Positions 17,114-23,663 of a DNA stretch of 64,000 nucleotides are shown piece after piece. Every line of letters begins with the position of its first letter. The first letter of the stretch is position 1. Made by a program: the position numbers and the translations under genes. The stretch comes from Candidatus Proelusimicrobium tauri. Lineage in GTDB: Bacteria; Elusimicrobiota; Elusimicrobia; Elusimicrobiales; Elusimicrobiaceae. The stretch covers positions 361,036-425,035 of the forward strand of contig DBYY01000009.1 of the NCBI GenBank assembly GCA_002311025.1. Reading direction: 5' to 3'. The notes beneath the pieces were generated by a model. It had not been told where the DNA came from. It worked only from the letters and a program-made list of their open reading frames with translations, and searched no databases.

Positions 17114-18437
17114 TATTTATTTCTGGCACAAAAAAAGGATTTTTTTCAATTTCCTCTTTTACTTTTTGTTTAGCGTGTAAAATTGTTGTATGATCTCTGT
17201 TAAATTCTCTTCCTATTTCAGTTACCGGTAAAGTTGTTAATTCACTTGCTATATACATTGCTACTTGGCGTGGCCAAGCAATAGTATTGTTTTTCTTTTT
17301 AGAGTTCATTTCTTCCACGCTAACATTAAAATGTTTACATACTACCTTTTTAATTTGACTTATACTTATACTATATTTTTCTTGTTCGGAATTTATAATG
17401 TCGGCAAGAACTTCTTTTGCGATAGAAACAGAAGCAATTACTCCATGTATACTACAATAAGCAGTTAATCTAAAAAGGCAACCTTCAAGTTCTCTAATAC
17501 TTGCCTGAACGCCGCTTGCAATAAAAGCAAGAACATCATCACCTATATCAAAATTATTATAATCTCTTTTTTGTCTTAAAATAGCAATTCTTGTTTCAAG
17601 GTCCGGTTTTTTAATTTCGGTAACAAGTCCGCTAAGTAATCTTGAAGAAAGACGCTCTGTAAGACCAAGTTGATTAGGTGTTCTATCGCATGTAAAAACT
17701 ATTTGTTTTTTATTATCAAACAAACTATTAAATGTATAAAAAAATTCTTGTTCTGATTTATCTTTTCCTACAATATATTGAATATCATCAACTAAAAGAC
17801 AGTCTAAATTATGATATTTTTTTCTGAAAACATCTGTTTTACGGTTTGGAATAGCATCTACAAATTCAGTAACAAATCCTTCTCCTGAAGTATATAAAAC
17901 TTTAGCATAAGGATTATCTTTTAAAATTTGATTACCTATCGCGTGTAAAAGATGAGTTTTACCAAGACCAGGTGCACTGAATATAACAAGAGGATTATTT
18001 GCTCTTTCCCCTAATTTTTTTATAACGGCTTGTGCTGCTTTGGAAGCAAAACGGTTTGAAGGACCTTCAATAAAACCGTCAAAAGTAAAATAAGAATTTA
18101 AATGACTTTCAAAAGGATTTACTACTTTAGTTTTTTCCTCTATAATTTCCGGTTCTATAAACACAGGAACAGTAGGTTTTGTTTGAACTTGAATAACATA
18201 TTCTAAAGTTAAAGGTTCATTTATTAGTTGATTTAAACCTTGTAAAATTTGCGTTTCATATCTTTCTTTAATTTTACGAAGCCAAACTTCATTAGGTAAT
18301 TCTATTTTAAAAATGCCGTTTTCAAAAGATAGCGGCTTCATGGGTTTTATCCACATTTCGCAAATATCATTACTAAGTTTATTTTCAAGAAAAATTAAAA
18401 GATTTGTCCAAATTTCGTTTATATTGAAGTTTTCCAC
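17076..18437 (-). CDS. dnaA: Chromosomal replication initiator DnaA
   Basis: 453 residues. Domain I (about 1-80) contains WIKPMKPLSFENG. The AAA+ domain has Walker A SAPGLGKTHLL, Walker B CLLVDDIQYI and the sensor region TCDRTPNQL. The C-terminal helix-turn-helix carries the DnaA signature GREFNRDHTTILHAK. The start is GTG, with AGGAT 8 nt upstream. A strong promoter lies about 50 nt upstream, overlapped by a palindrome. The gene is flanked by consensus DnaA boxes, suggesting autoregulation, and marks the origin. Confidence 0.97.
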   Translation of the reverse strand: MENFNINEIWTNLLIFLENKLSNDICEMWIKPMKPLSFENGIFKIELPNEVWLRKIKERYETQILQGLNQLINEPLTLEYVIQVQTKPTVPVFIEPEIIEEKTKVVNPFESHLNSYFTFDGFIEGPSNRFASKAAQAVIKKLGERANNPLVIFSAPGLGKTHLLHAIGNQILKDNPYAKVLYTSGEGFVTEFVDAIPNRKTDVFRKKYHNLDCLLVDDIQYIVGKDKSEQEFFYTFNSLFDNKKQIVFTCDRTPNQLGLTERLSSRLLSGLVTEIKKPDLETRIAILRQKRDYNNFDIGDDVLAFIASGVQASIRELEGCLFRLTAYCSIHGVIASVSIAKEVLADIINSEQEKYSISISQIKKVVCKHFNVSVEEMNSKKKNNTIAWPRQVAMYIASELTTLPVTEIGREFNRDHTTILHAKQKVKEEIEKNPFFVPEINKLISDVKSVDNN

Positions 18438-18438
18438 A
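18347..18438. promoter_or_regulatory. DnaA boxes at the 5' end of dnaA
   Basis: Perfect TTATCCACA at 18347-18355 (inside dnaA) and TTTTCCACA, one mismatch, at 18430-18438 spanning the dnaA start codon. Both are in the same orientation as the box at 17083. The second could block dnaA translation or transcription when bound. Confidence 0.6.
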
Positions 18439-18486
18439 AAAACATCCTAACCATGCTAAAAAAATAAAAAATTGATTTATAGGTAA

Positions 18487-18515
18487 ATTTTAGCAGTTTT
18501 TCATTAAAATAGCAA
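18487..18515 (-). promoter_or_regulatory. dnaA promoter
   Basis: Minus strand: TTGCTA (18510-18515), a 17-nt spacer and TAAAAT (18487-18492), preceded by TGC as an extended -10. It lies about 50 nt upstream of the dnaA GTG. The tilS promoter at 43735 has the same two hexamers and spacing. Confidence 0.75.
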
Positions 18516-18534
18516 GAATTTTAATTTTCTTGCT
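18511..18534. promoter_or_regulatory. Palindrome overlapping the dnaA -35 element
   Basis: Perfect 8-bp arms AGCAAGAA (18511-18518) and TTCTTGCT (18527-18534) flank TTTTAATT. The left arm covers most of the -35 hexamer of dnaA, a natural place for an operator. No upstream plus-strand gene needs a terminator here. Confidence 0.45.
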
Positions 18535-18679
18535 TTTTAATTATAAAAAAAGATTTTTTGAAAAGCAAGGGTCAAAATAGGTTATTTTTTGTATTTTATG
18601 CGGAAAAAACTTAATTTTTAAATATTTTTTGTAAAAAATAAAACTATTTTTTATATACTATTAAGGTATGGAGGATATT

Positions 18680-19255
18680 ATGAAATCATTAAAAGGAACT
18701 AAAACAGAAAAAAATATTTTAACTGCTTTTGCAGGGGAATCACAGGCAAGAAACAGATATACTTTCTTTGCAAGTAAAGCAAAAAAAGAAGGGTATGTTC
18801 AAATTTCAAAGGCTTTTGAAGAAACCGCAAATCAGGAAAAAGAACACGCAAAAAGACTTTTTGAATTCTTAGAAGGCGGCGAATTGGAAATTATGGCGGC
18901 TTTTCCTGCCGGTGTTATCGGCACGACGGAAGAAAACCTTAAAGCCTCTGCCGAAGGTGAAGACCATGAATGGCAGGTTATGTATCCCGAATTTGCCCAA
19001 ATAGCAAACGAGGAAGGTTTTCCTGAAATTGCAGCCGTAATGTTAAATATAGCCGTTGCGGAAAAACAACATTCTAAAAGATATAAAGCATTTAGAGAAA
19101 ACATTTTAAATAACAAAGTTTTCAAAAAAGACCAAAAAGTAAGATGGGTTTGTGCAAACTGCGGCTTTGTTCATGAAGGTGACAGCGCTCCTGAAAAATG
19201 CCCTGCTTGCGCACACGATAAGGCCTACTTTGAAGTCTTGGCTGAAAATTGGTAA
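18680..19255 (+). CDS. rbr: Rubrerythrin (hydrogen peroxide reductase)
   Basis: 191 residues; a cytosolic non-haem iron peroxidase of anaerobes. The N-terminal ferritin-like diiron domain holds E20, E53 and H56 (AGESQARNRY, NQEKEHA) and a second set near ANEEGF and VAEKQHSKRY. The C-terminal rubredoxin-like domain has C158, C161, C174 and C177 (VCANCG, KCPAC). I chose the ATG at 18680. The upstream in-frame ATG at 18668 overlaps the GGAGG Shine-Dalgarno (18670-18674). A possible -10 TATACT is at 18654-18659. It is the first of six oxygen-defence genes. Confidence 0.95.
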   Translation: MKSLKGTKTEKNILTAFAGESQARNRYTFFASKAKKEGYVQISKAFEETANQEKEHAKRLFEFLEGGELEIMAAFPAGVIGTTEENLKASAEGEDHEWQVMYPEFAQIANEEGFPEIAAVMLNIAVAEKQHSKRYKAFRENILNNKVFKKDQKVRWVCANCGFVHEGDSAPEKCPACAHDKAYFEVLAENW

Positions 19256-19282
19256 AAACTAAAATATAACTTGGGGGTAGTT

Positions 19283-19813
19283 ATGTTAGGACCGATAAAT
19301 ATAAAAGGACGAGAAATCGCCCTAGTAGGTAATATTCTTAAAACCGGACAAAAAGCACCGGATTTTAAGTTGACCAATGTAAATATGAATGATGTGTCCC
19401 TTAATCATTATAAGGGACATATCATTATACTAGCGACAGTGCCTTCTCTGGATACGCCGACATGCTCGCTTGAAGCAAGATATTTTAATCTTCAAGCGGC
19501 CTTGTTAAACAGTAAAATAAAAGTTCTTGTCGTAAGTAAAGATTTGCCCTTTGCGCAGGCAAAGTGGTGTATGGCAAAAAGTGCGGATAATATAATTACT
19601 CTTTCTGCCTACAAAAATACTACTTTTGCAAAAGATTACGGCGTTTTACTGGAACATTTGGAACTTTTGGCGAGAGCCGTTTTTATAATAGACGAAGAAG
19701 GTATTGTAAGATATATACAATATGTAAAAGATCTTGCTACAGAGCCGGACTATGATTCCGTTTTGCAGGCAGCCAAAAAATTACTGAAGGAGAAAAGATA
19801 TGAAATTAAATAA
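19283..19813 (+). CDS. tpx: Thiol peroxidase (atypical 2-Cys peroxiredoxin)
   Basis: 176 residues. Reduces hydrogen peroxide and alkyl hydroperoxides using thioredoxin-type electrons. The peroxidatic site is VPSLDTPTCS with C61; the resolving Cys is C96 in KDLPFAQAKWC, the spacing typical of Tpx. A TTG four codons upstream is rejected because the GGGGG Shine-Dalgarno lies between it and the ATG at 19283. The 3' end overlaps the superoxide reductase gene by 14 nt, implying coupled translation. Confidence 0.93.
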   Translation: MLGPINIKGREIALVGNILKTGQKAPDFKLTNVNMNDVSLNHYKGHIIILATVPSLDTPTCSLEARYFNLQAALLNSKIKVLVVSKDLPFAQAKWCMAKSADNIITLSAYKNTTFAKDYGVLLEHLELLARAVFIIDEEGIVRYIQYVKDLATEPDYDSVLQAAKKLLKEKRYEIK

Positions 19814-20180
19814 TTTGTATAAATGCCCTTTATGCGGGAATATTGTTGAAGTTGCCCACGTAGGCGGTGGGGAACTTGTTTGTTGCGGTAAACCTATGGA
19901 ACTTTTAACCGTAAATACGGTAGAAGCATCCCACGAAAAGCATATTCCCGTAATTGAAAAGACGGAAAAGGGCTATCTTGTTAAAGTCGGTTCTATTGCT
20001 CACCCGATGGAAGAAAAACATTATATTGAGTTTATTGAAGTTTTTTCTCAAGACGGTAAAATCGGCCGCAAATACCTTAAACCCGGCGATAAACCCGAAG
20101 CAGAGTTTTTATCCACCGGTGTAGAAATTGTTAAAGCAAGAATTTACTGCAATCTTCACGGTTTGTGGGAGAGCAAATAA
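19800..20180 (+). CDS. dfx: Superoxide reductase, two-iron desulfoferrodoxin type
   Basis: 126 residues. Reduces superoxide to peroxide without making oxygen. The N-terminal desulforedoxin centre has C9, C12, C28 and C29 (CPLC, CC). The catalytic iron site has H48 in HEKH, with E46 and K47, then H68, H74, C117 and H120 (CNLHGLW). All ligands are present, so it should be active. The start lies inside the tpx end, with GGAG upstream, and it is followed 1 nt later by the flavodiiron gene. Peroxide produced here can feed rubrerythrin and Tpx encoded upstream. Confidence 0.95.
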   Translation: MKLNNLYKCPLCGNIVEVAHVGGGELVCCGKPMELLTVNTVEASHEKHIPVIEKTEKGYLVKVGSIAHPMEEKHYIEFIEVFSQDGKIGRKYLKPGDKPEAEFLSTGVEIVKARIYCNLHGLWESK

Positions 20181-20181
20181 A

Positions 20182-21372
20182 ATGCAAGCCATAAAAATTA
20201 CAGAAAAAGTTTATTGGGTAGGTGCAATTGATTGGAATATTAGGGATTTCCACGGCTACACCACCGACGAAGGTACTACTTATAATGCTTTTCTTATCGT
20301 GGATGAAAAAATCGTTTTGGTTGATACAGTAAAACACGGCTTTTTTGAGCAAATGGCCGCCCGTATCAAAAGTGTTATCGGCGATAAAAAAATTGATATT
20401 CTAATTTCCAACCACTCCGAAATGGATCACACCGGTGTTATCCGCGAAACTATTGCCCATTTTAAACCTTCTAAAATCTATGCTTCTTTAACAGGTGTAA
20501 AAACTTTACAGGAACATTTTGGCTCTTTTGAAAACTTAGAGGGTGTTGCTGACGGTTCAGAGGTAAATATCGGCAAAGAAACTTTAGTTTTTATGGATTC
20601 AAAGATGCTACACTGGCCGGAAAGTATGATTTGCTTAATGAAGAACGAAAACCTGCTTTTTTCAAATGATATTTTTGGTATGCACTATGCTTCAAATAAA
20701 CATTTTGACGACGAAGTTTCGCAAGAAGTTTGGTATAGAGAAGCAAAAAAATACTATGCCAATATCATTTTGCCTTACAGCAATATCGTTAAGGCTTTTT
20801 TGGCTAAAGTTAAAGCAAAAGGTCTTGCTCCTAAAATTATTTGTCCGGACCACGGCATAATTTGGCGCAAAAACCCGCAACAAATTGTTGATTTATACGC
20901 GAAATTTGCCGAGCAAAAAGCCACCAAAAAAGCACTTGTTATTTATGATACTATGTGGGGCAGCACGGCGAAAATGGCGGCAAGTATTACCGACGGACTT
21001 TCAAGCAAAGGAATTGAAGTTAAAGAGTTTTCCTTGCGCGCTACAAACAGAAGCGAAGTCGCTGCTGAAATTTTGGACAGTGCGGCTTTAATCGTCGGTA
21101 CGCCGGTTTTAAATCAGGAGATGTATCCATCACTCGGGGATACTTTAACTTATTTGAAAGGCCTTAAAAAAACAAATCTTTTAGGTATGGTTTTCGGTTC
21201 TTACGGATGGAGTCCTTTAGCGATAAACAACTTACAAAAACTCGTTGAAAGTATGGGTGTTAAAATTGTAAAAGAGCCTATAACAAGCAAATTTATTCCG
21301 ACGGCAGAAAAATTAAAAGAATGTTTTGATTCCGGCGTTTTTATGGCAGAGGAAATCGGTAAAAATTTATGA
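20182..21372 (+). CDS. Flavodiiron protein (oxygen or nitric oxide reductase)
   Basis: 396 residues from the ATG at 20182. The N-terminal metallo-beta-lactamase-like diiron domain holds HSEMDHTG (H78, E80, D82, H83), with later ligands in LHWPESM, FSNDIFG and PDHG. The C-terminal flavodoxin domain starts YDTMWGSTAKMA (about 253-264) and binds FMN. Rubredoxin-fed enzymes of this family reduce O2 to water or NO to N2O. An upstream in-frame ATG at 20128 lies inside the superoxide reductase gene and is rejected. The next gene overlaps it by 4 nt. Substrate preference cannot be read from the sequence. Confidence 0.94.
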   Translation: MQAIKITEKVYWVGAIDWNIRDFHGYTTDEGTTYNAFLIVDEKIVLVDTVKHGFFEQMAARIKSVIGDKKIDILISNHSEMDHTGVIRETIAHFKPSKIYASLTGVKTLQEHFGSFENLEGVADGSEVNIGKETLVFMDSKMLHWPESMICLMKNENLLFSNDIFGMHYASNKHFDDEVSQEVWYREAKKYYANIILPYSNIVKAFLAKVKAKGLAPKIICPDHGIIWRKNPQQIVDLYAKFAEQKATKKALVIYDTMWGSTAKMAASITDGLSSKGIEVKEFSLRATNRSEVAAEILDSAALIVGTPVLNQEMYPSLGDTLTYLKGLKKTNLLGMVFGSYGWSPLAINNLQKLVESMGVKIVKEPITSKFIPTAEKLKECFDSGVFMAEEIGKNL

Positions 21373-21887
21373 TAGACATCCGCGCTTTAACAGATATGAC
21401 TTATGGTTTATTTATCGTCGGAGCTACAAAAGACGGTAAAATTAATGCTATGATAGCAAATTCCGTCTTTCAGGTAACGGCCGAGCCGCCTAAAATCGCT
21501 ATTGCTTTAAACAAGCAATCTTTAACACATGATTATATCAAGGAAACAGGTCTTTTTTGCGTGCAACCTATCGCGCAGGAAGCAAATATGATTTTCCTTG
21601 GCAATTTCGGTTTTAGAACAGGCAAAAACTATGATAAATTTGCTAAAGTATCTTATAAGTTAAGCGCGCAAGGTTTGCCGATAGTTTTGGAAAACACTTT
21701 ATCTTGGATGTCGGTAAAAGTTAATCAAACAATAGATTTAGGCACACATACTTTGTTTATCGGCCTTGTGGAAGATACCCAAGTTATCAAAGAAGGCAAG
21801 CCTTTAACTTATGATTATTATCAATGCGTTTTACGCGGCAAAACACCGCGTGGAGCCACAACATTTAAAGAAAATAAGGAGAAATAA
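21369..21887 (+). CDS. Flavin reductase-like protein, probable NAD(P)H:rubredoxin oxidoreductase
   Basis: 172 residues of the FMN-binding split-barrel flavin reductase family. The start RALTDMTYGLFIVGATKDGKINAM and AEPPKIAIALNKQS fit this family. In some clostridia the same domain is fused to rubredoxin (high-molecular-weight rubredoxin, Hrb) and feeds the flavodiiron protein. Here the rubredoxin is a separate gene 3 nt downstream, giving a split Hrb. The ATGA overlap with the flavodiiron gene indicates coupling. The electron-donor role is inferred from this context. Confidence 0.85.
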   Translation: MIDIRALTDMTYGLFIVGATKDGKINAMIANSVFQVTAEPPKIAIALNKQSLTHDYIKETGLFCVQPIAQEANMIFLGNFGFRTGKNYDKFAKVSYKLSAQGLPIVLENTLSWMSVKVNQTIDLGTHTLFIGLVEDTQVIKEGKPLTYDYYQCVLRGKTPRGATTFKENKEK

Positions 21888-21890
21888 ATT

Positions 21891-22049
21891 ATGAAATATG
21901 TATGCGAAGTTTGCGGTTATGTCTATGACGAAAATATCGGCGATGAAAATAACGGAATCCCTGCCGGCACAAAATGGGCCGATGTTAAAGCAGATTGGCA
22001 TTGCCCCGTTTGCGGCGTAGATAAAACCCAATTTAAAGCAGAAAATTAA
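21891..22049 (+). CDS. Rubredoxin
   Basis: A 52-residue gene. KYVCEVCGYVYDE and WHCPVCGVDKTQF give the two CxxC(G) iron ligands at C5, C8, C38 and C41, with the usual aromatic residues around them. The Shine-Dalgarno AAGGAG ends about 10 nt before the ATG. It is the last gene of the oxygen-defence operon and is followed by a strong terminator. It likely carries electrons to the flavodiiron protein, rubrerythrin and superoxide reductase. Confidence 0.95.
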   Translation: MKYVCEVCGYVYDENIGDENNGIPAGTKWADVKADWHCPVCGVDKTQFKAEN

Positions 22050-22068
22050 CTTTTCTTGTTTTGAGAAT

Positions 22069-22105
22069 AAAAAAGCGCAGGGTTTTTATTAACCTTGCGC
22101 TTTTT
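22069..22105. terminator. Bidirectional terminator between rubredoxin and speB
   Basis: Stem GCGCAGGGTT (22075-22084) with AACCTTGCGC (22091-22100), one G-T pair, flanked by A and T runs on both sides so that it works for both converging operons. Confidence 0.88.
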
Positions 22106-22124
22106 CTTCGTCTGAAAAAGAAAA

Positions 22125-23003
22125 TTATTTTTTCTTTGTTGCCAAATAACCCATTAAGCGATATAAGAGTTTTGAAACATTAAACTCGGTTATATGCTGG
22201 CCTTTAATAGGTGCTGTTTCAACAATATCAACGGCGACAATGTTTTTCTTTTGGCAAACGGCTTTAAATAATTTAAGCCCGTCATACCAAGTAAAACCGC
22301 CCGGTTGCGGGGTGCCTGTTCCCGGCACGACGCTTGGGTCAAAGCCGTCAACATCAATAGTCATATAAACGGTATCTGTTAAATTCTTTAACACTTGCGG
22401 TATTAATTTATTAATATCCAAATTCTCGTGCATAAAGAAAGTTTTAACATTACCGGCGTTTACATATTGTTTTTCTTCAAGGCCGACACTTCTGATACCA
22501 ACTTGTACCACTTTAACTTTGCGTGAAGCAGGATATAAAGCGCAAGCGTGGGAGCGTGTATCGCCGAAATATTCTTCCCTTAAATCAGCGTGTGCGTCAA
22601 AATGTAAAACAGATAATTTTTTGCCGTATTTCTTGATATAAGGGTTAATTAATGCTTGCGAAATAGAATGTTCCCCCCCCAAATAAAAGGGCAAGGCTTT
22701 TTGTTTGTCCATAAAGTTTTGGACATATTTTTCTATTCTTTTAAAAACGGCTTCTTCAGAACCTTTACAATCAATACCTTTTAAAGTATGGATACCTTCT
22801 TTATAGGTTTCGGTTTTGGTTTCTTCGTCCCAAAGTTCAATTTGAGGCGAAGCATCAATAATTGCTTTAGGTCCGTTTTTTGTGCCTCCGCCGTAAGAAA
22901 CGGTTCTTTCATAAGGCACGGGTATTACAGCAAAACGGGAAGACTCCAAAGGAGTCTGTCCCGTTTCAACTTCTAAAAAGTACTTCGCTTTTGGATGTAT
23001 CAT
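22125..23003 (-). CDS. speB: Agmatinase-type ureohydrolase
   Basis: 292 residues. Hydrolyses agmatine to putrescine and urea with a two-manganese site. Ligand motifs are GGEHS, HFDAHADLR and MTIDVDGFDPS followed by VPGTGTPQPGG. Arginase is an alternative for the fold. The gene directly upstream in the same operon encodes an agmatine-producing arginine decarboxylase, which makes agmatinase by far the better call. The gap between the two genes is 15 nt. Confidence 0.9.
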   Translation of the reverse strand: MIHPKAKYFLEVETGQTPLESSRFAVIPVPYERTVSYGGGTKNGPKAIIDASPQIELWDEETKTETYKEGIHTLKGIDCKGSEEAVFKRIEKYVQNFMDKQKALPFYLGGEHSISQALINPYIKKYGKKLSVLHFDAHADLREEYFGDTRSHACALYPASRKVKVVQVGIRSVGLEEKQYVNAGNVKTFFMHENLDINKLIPQVLKNLTDTVYMTIDVDGFDPSVVPGTGTPQPGGFTWYDGLKLFKAVCQKKNIVAVDIVETAPIKGQHITEFNVSKLLYRLMGYLATKKK

Positions 23004-23018
23004 AAAAGAAGAAAAATC

Positions 23019-23570
23019 TTACCTCACAAAAACGGCAGCAGCAACAACGGTTGTCCAAACGCCGTCAACGCAGATAGCAGATTGGGTAATGTTTGTGCTT
23101 TTAACAATTTTGCCGCTCATTTTCCAAATTTCTTCTTTTTGGTTCCAAGTGGTATTGTTATCAAATTCAATACCAAGGGTGGTAGATAACATCATAGCAG
23201 CCAAGTCTTCGGCATAATCGCCGGCTTTTTGATCTGCTTCACCGAAACTGTGGTGTTCGGAAATATAACCGTGTGTGTTTCTATCCTTAGGAATTGCAAG
23301 ACCGACTGATGCGGAAATTAAACGTCTGTTTTCATTGCTGGTATTGCGGCTGATAACACAGTGCAAAATTTGACCGGGGTGCAATTTTTCAAGGCCTTTA
23401 TTTATAGGCACAACTTTGCAGCGCGGCGGAAAAATACTTGATACCGGCACCAAGTTAAACTTTGCGATTTTAGCATCTCTGAGGGCTTCCTCAAAACTTG
23501 CTAATTTTTCTTTATGTCTGCCAACACCTTTGGTAAGGAATATTTCCTTAGGAACAAATGCTTCGTACAT
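23019..23570 (-). CDS. Pyruvoyl-dependent arginine decarboxylase (proenzyme)
   Basis: 183 residues. The segment FNLVPVSSIFPP matches the self-cleavage site of the archaeal-type PvlArgDC family. Cleavage is expected between S44 and S45, leaving a pyruvoyl group on the large subunit. The conserved GLAIPKD, GYISEHH and GIEF segments follow. Product is agmatine. With speB it forms a two-step route from arginine to putrescine. It has a GAGGA Shine-Dalgarno. The divergent spacer to the M3 peptidase contains a perfect palindrome. Confidence 0.92.
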   Translation of the reverse strand: MYEAFVPKEIFLTKGVGRHKEKLASFEEALRDAKIAKFNLVPVSSIFPPRCKVVPINKGLEKLHPGQILHCVISRNTSNENRRLISASVGLAIPKDRNTHGYISEHHSFGEADQKAGDYAEDLAAMMLSTTLGIEFDNNTTWNQKEEIWKMSGKIVKSTNITQSAICVDGVWTTVVAAAVFVR

Positions 23571-23600
23571 GTTTTCTTTTCCTCTTGTTTTTATTATCTA

Positions 23601-23614
23601 CCCTTTTAAAAGGG
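23601..23614. promoter_or_regulatory. Perfect 14-bp palindrome in a divergent promoter region
   Basis: CCCTTTTAAAAGGG, with ATTAT and ATAAT on the flanks, in the 93-nt gap between the arginine decarboxylase gene and the M3 peptidase. On the minus strand it would lie in the spacer just upstream of a possible -10 GATAAT, as an operator might. Confidence 0.4.
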
Positions 23615-23663
23615 ATAATTTATTTTATAAAATATTATAACAAAAATATAAGGAAGATAAAAT

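Noticed and set aside
18668..18679. Rubrerythrin start at the upstream ATG
   Set aside because: That ATG overlaps the GGAGG ribosome-binding site of the ATG at 18680.
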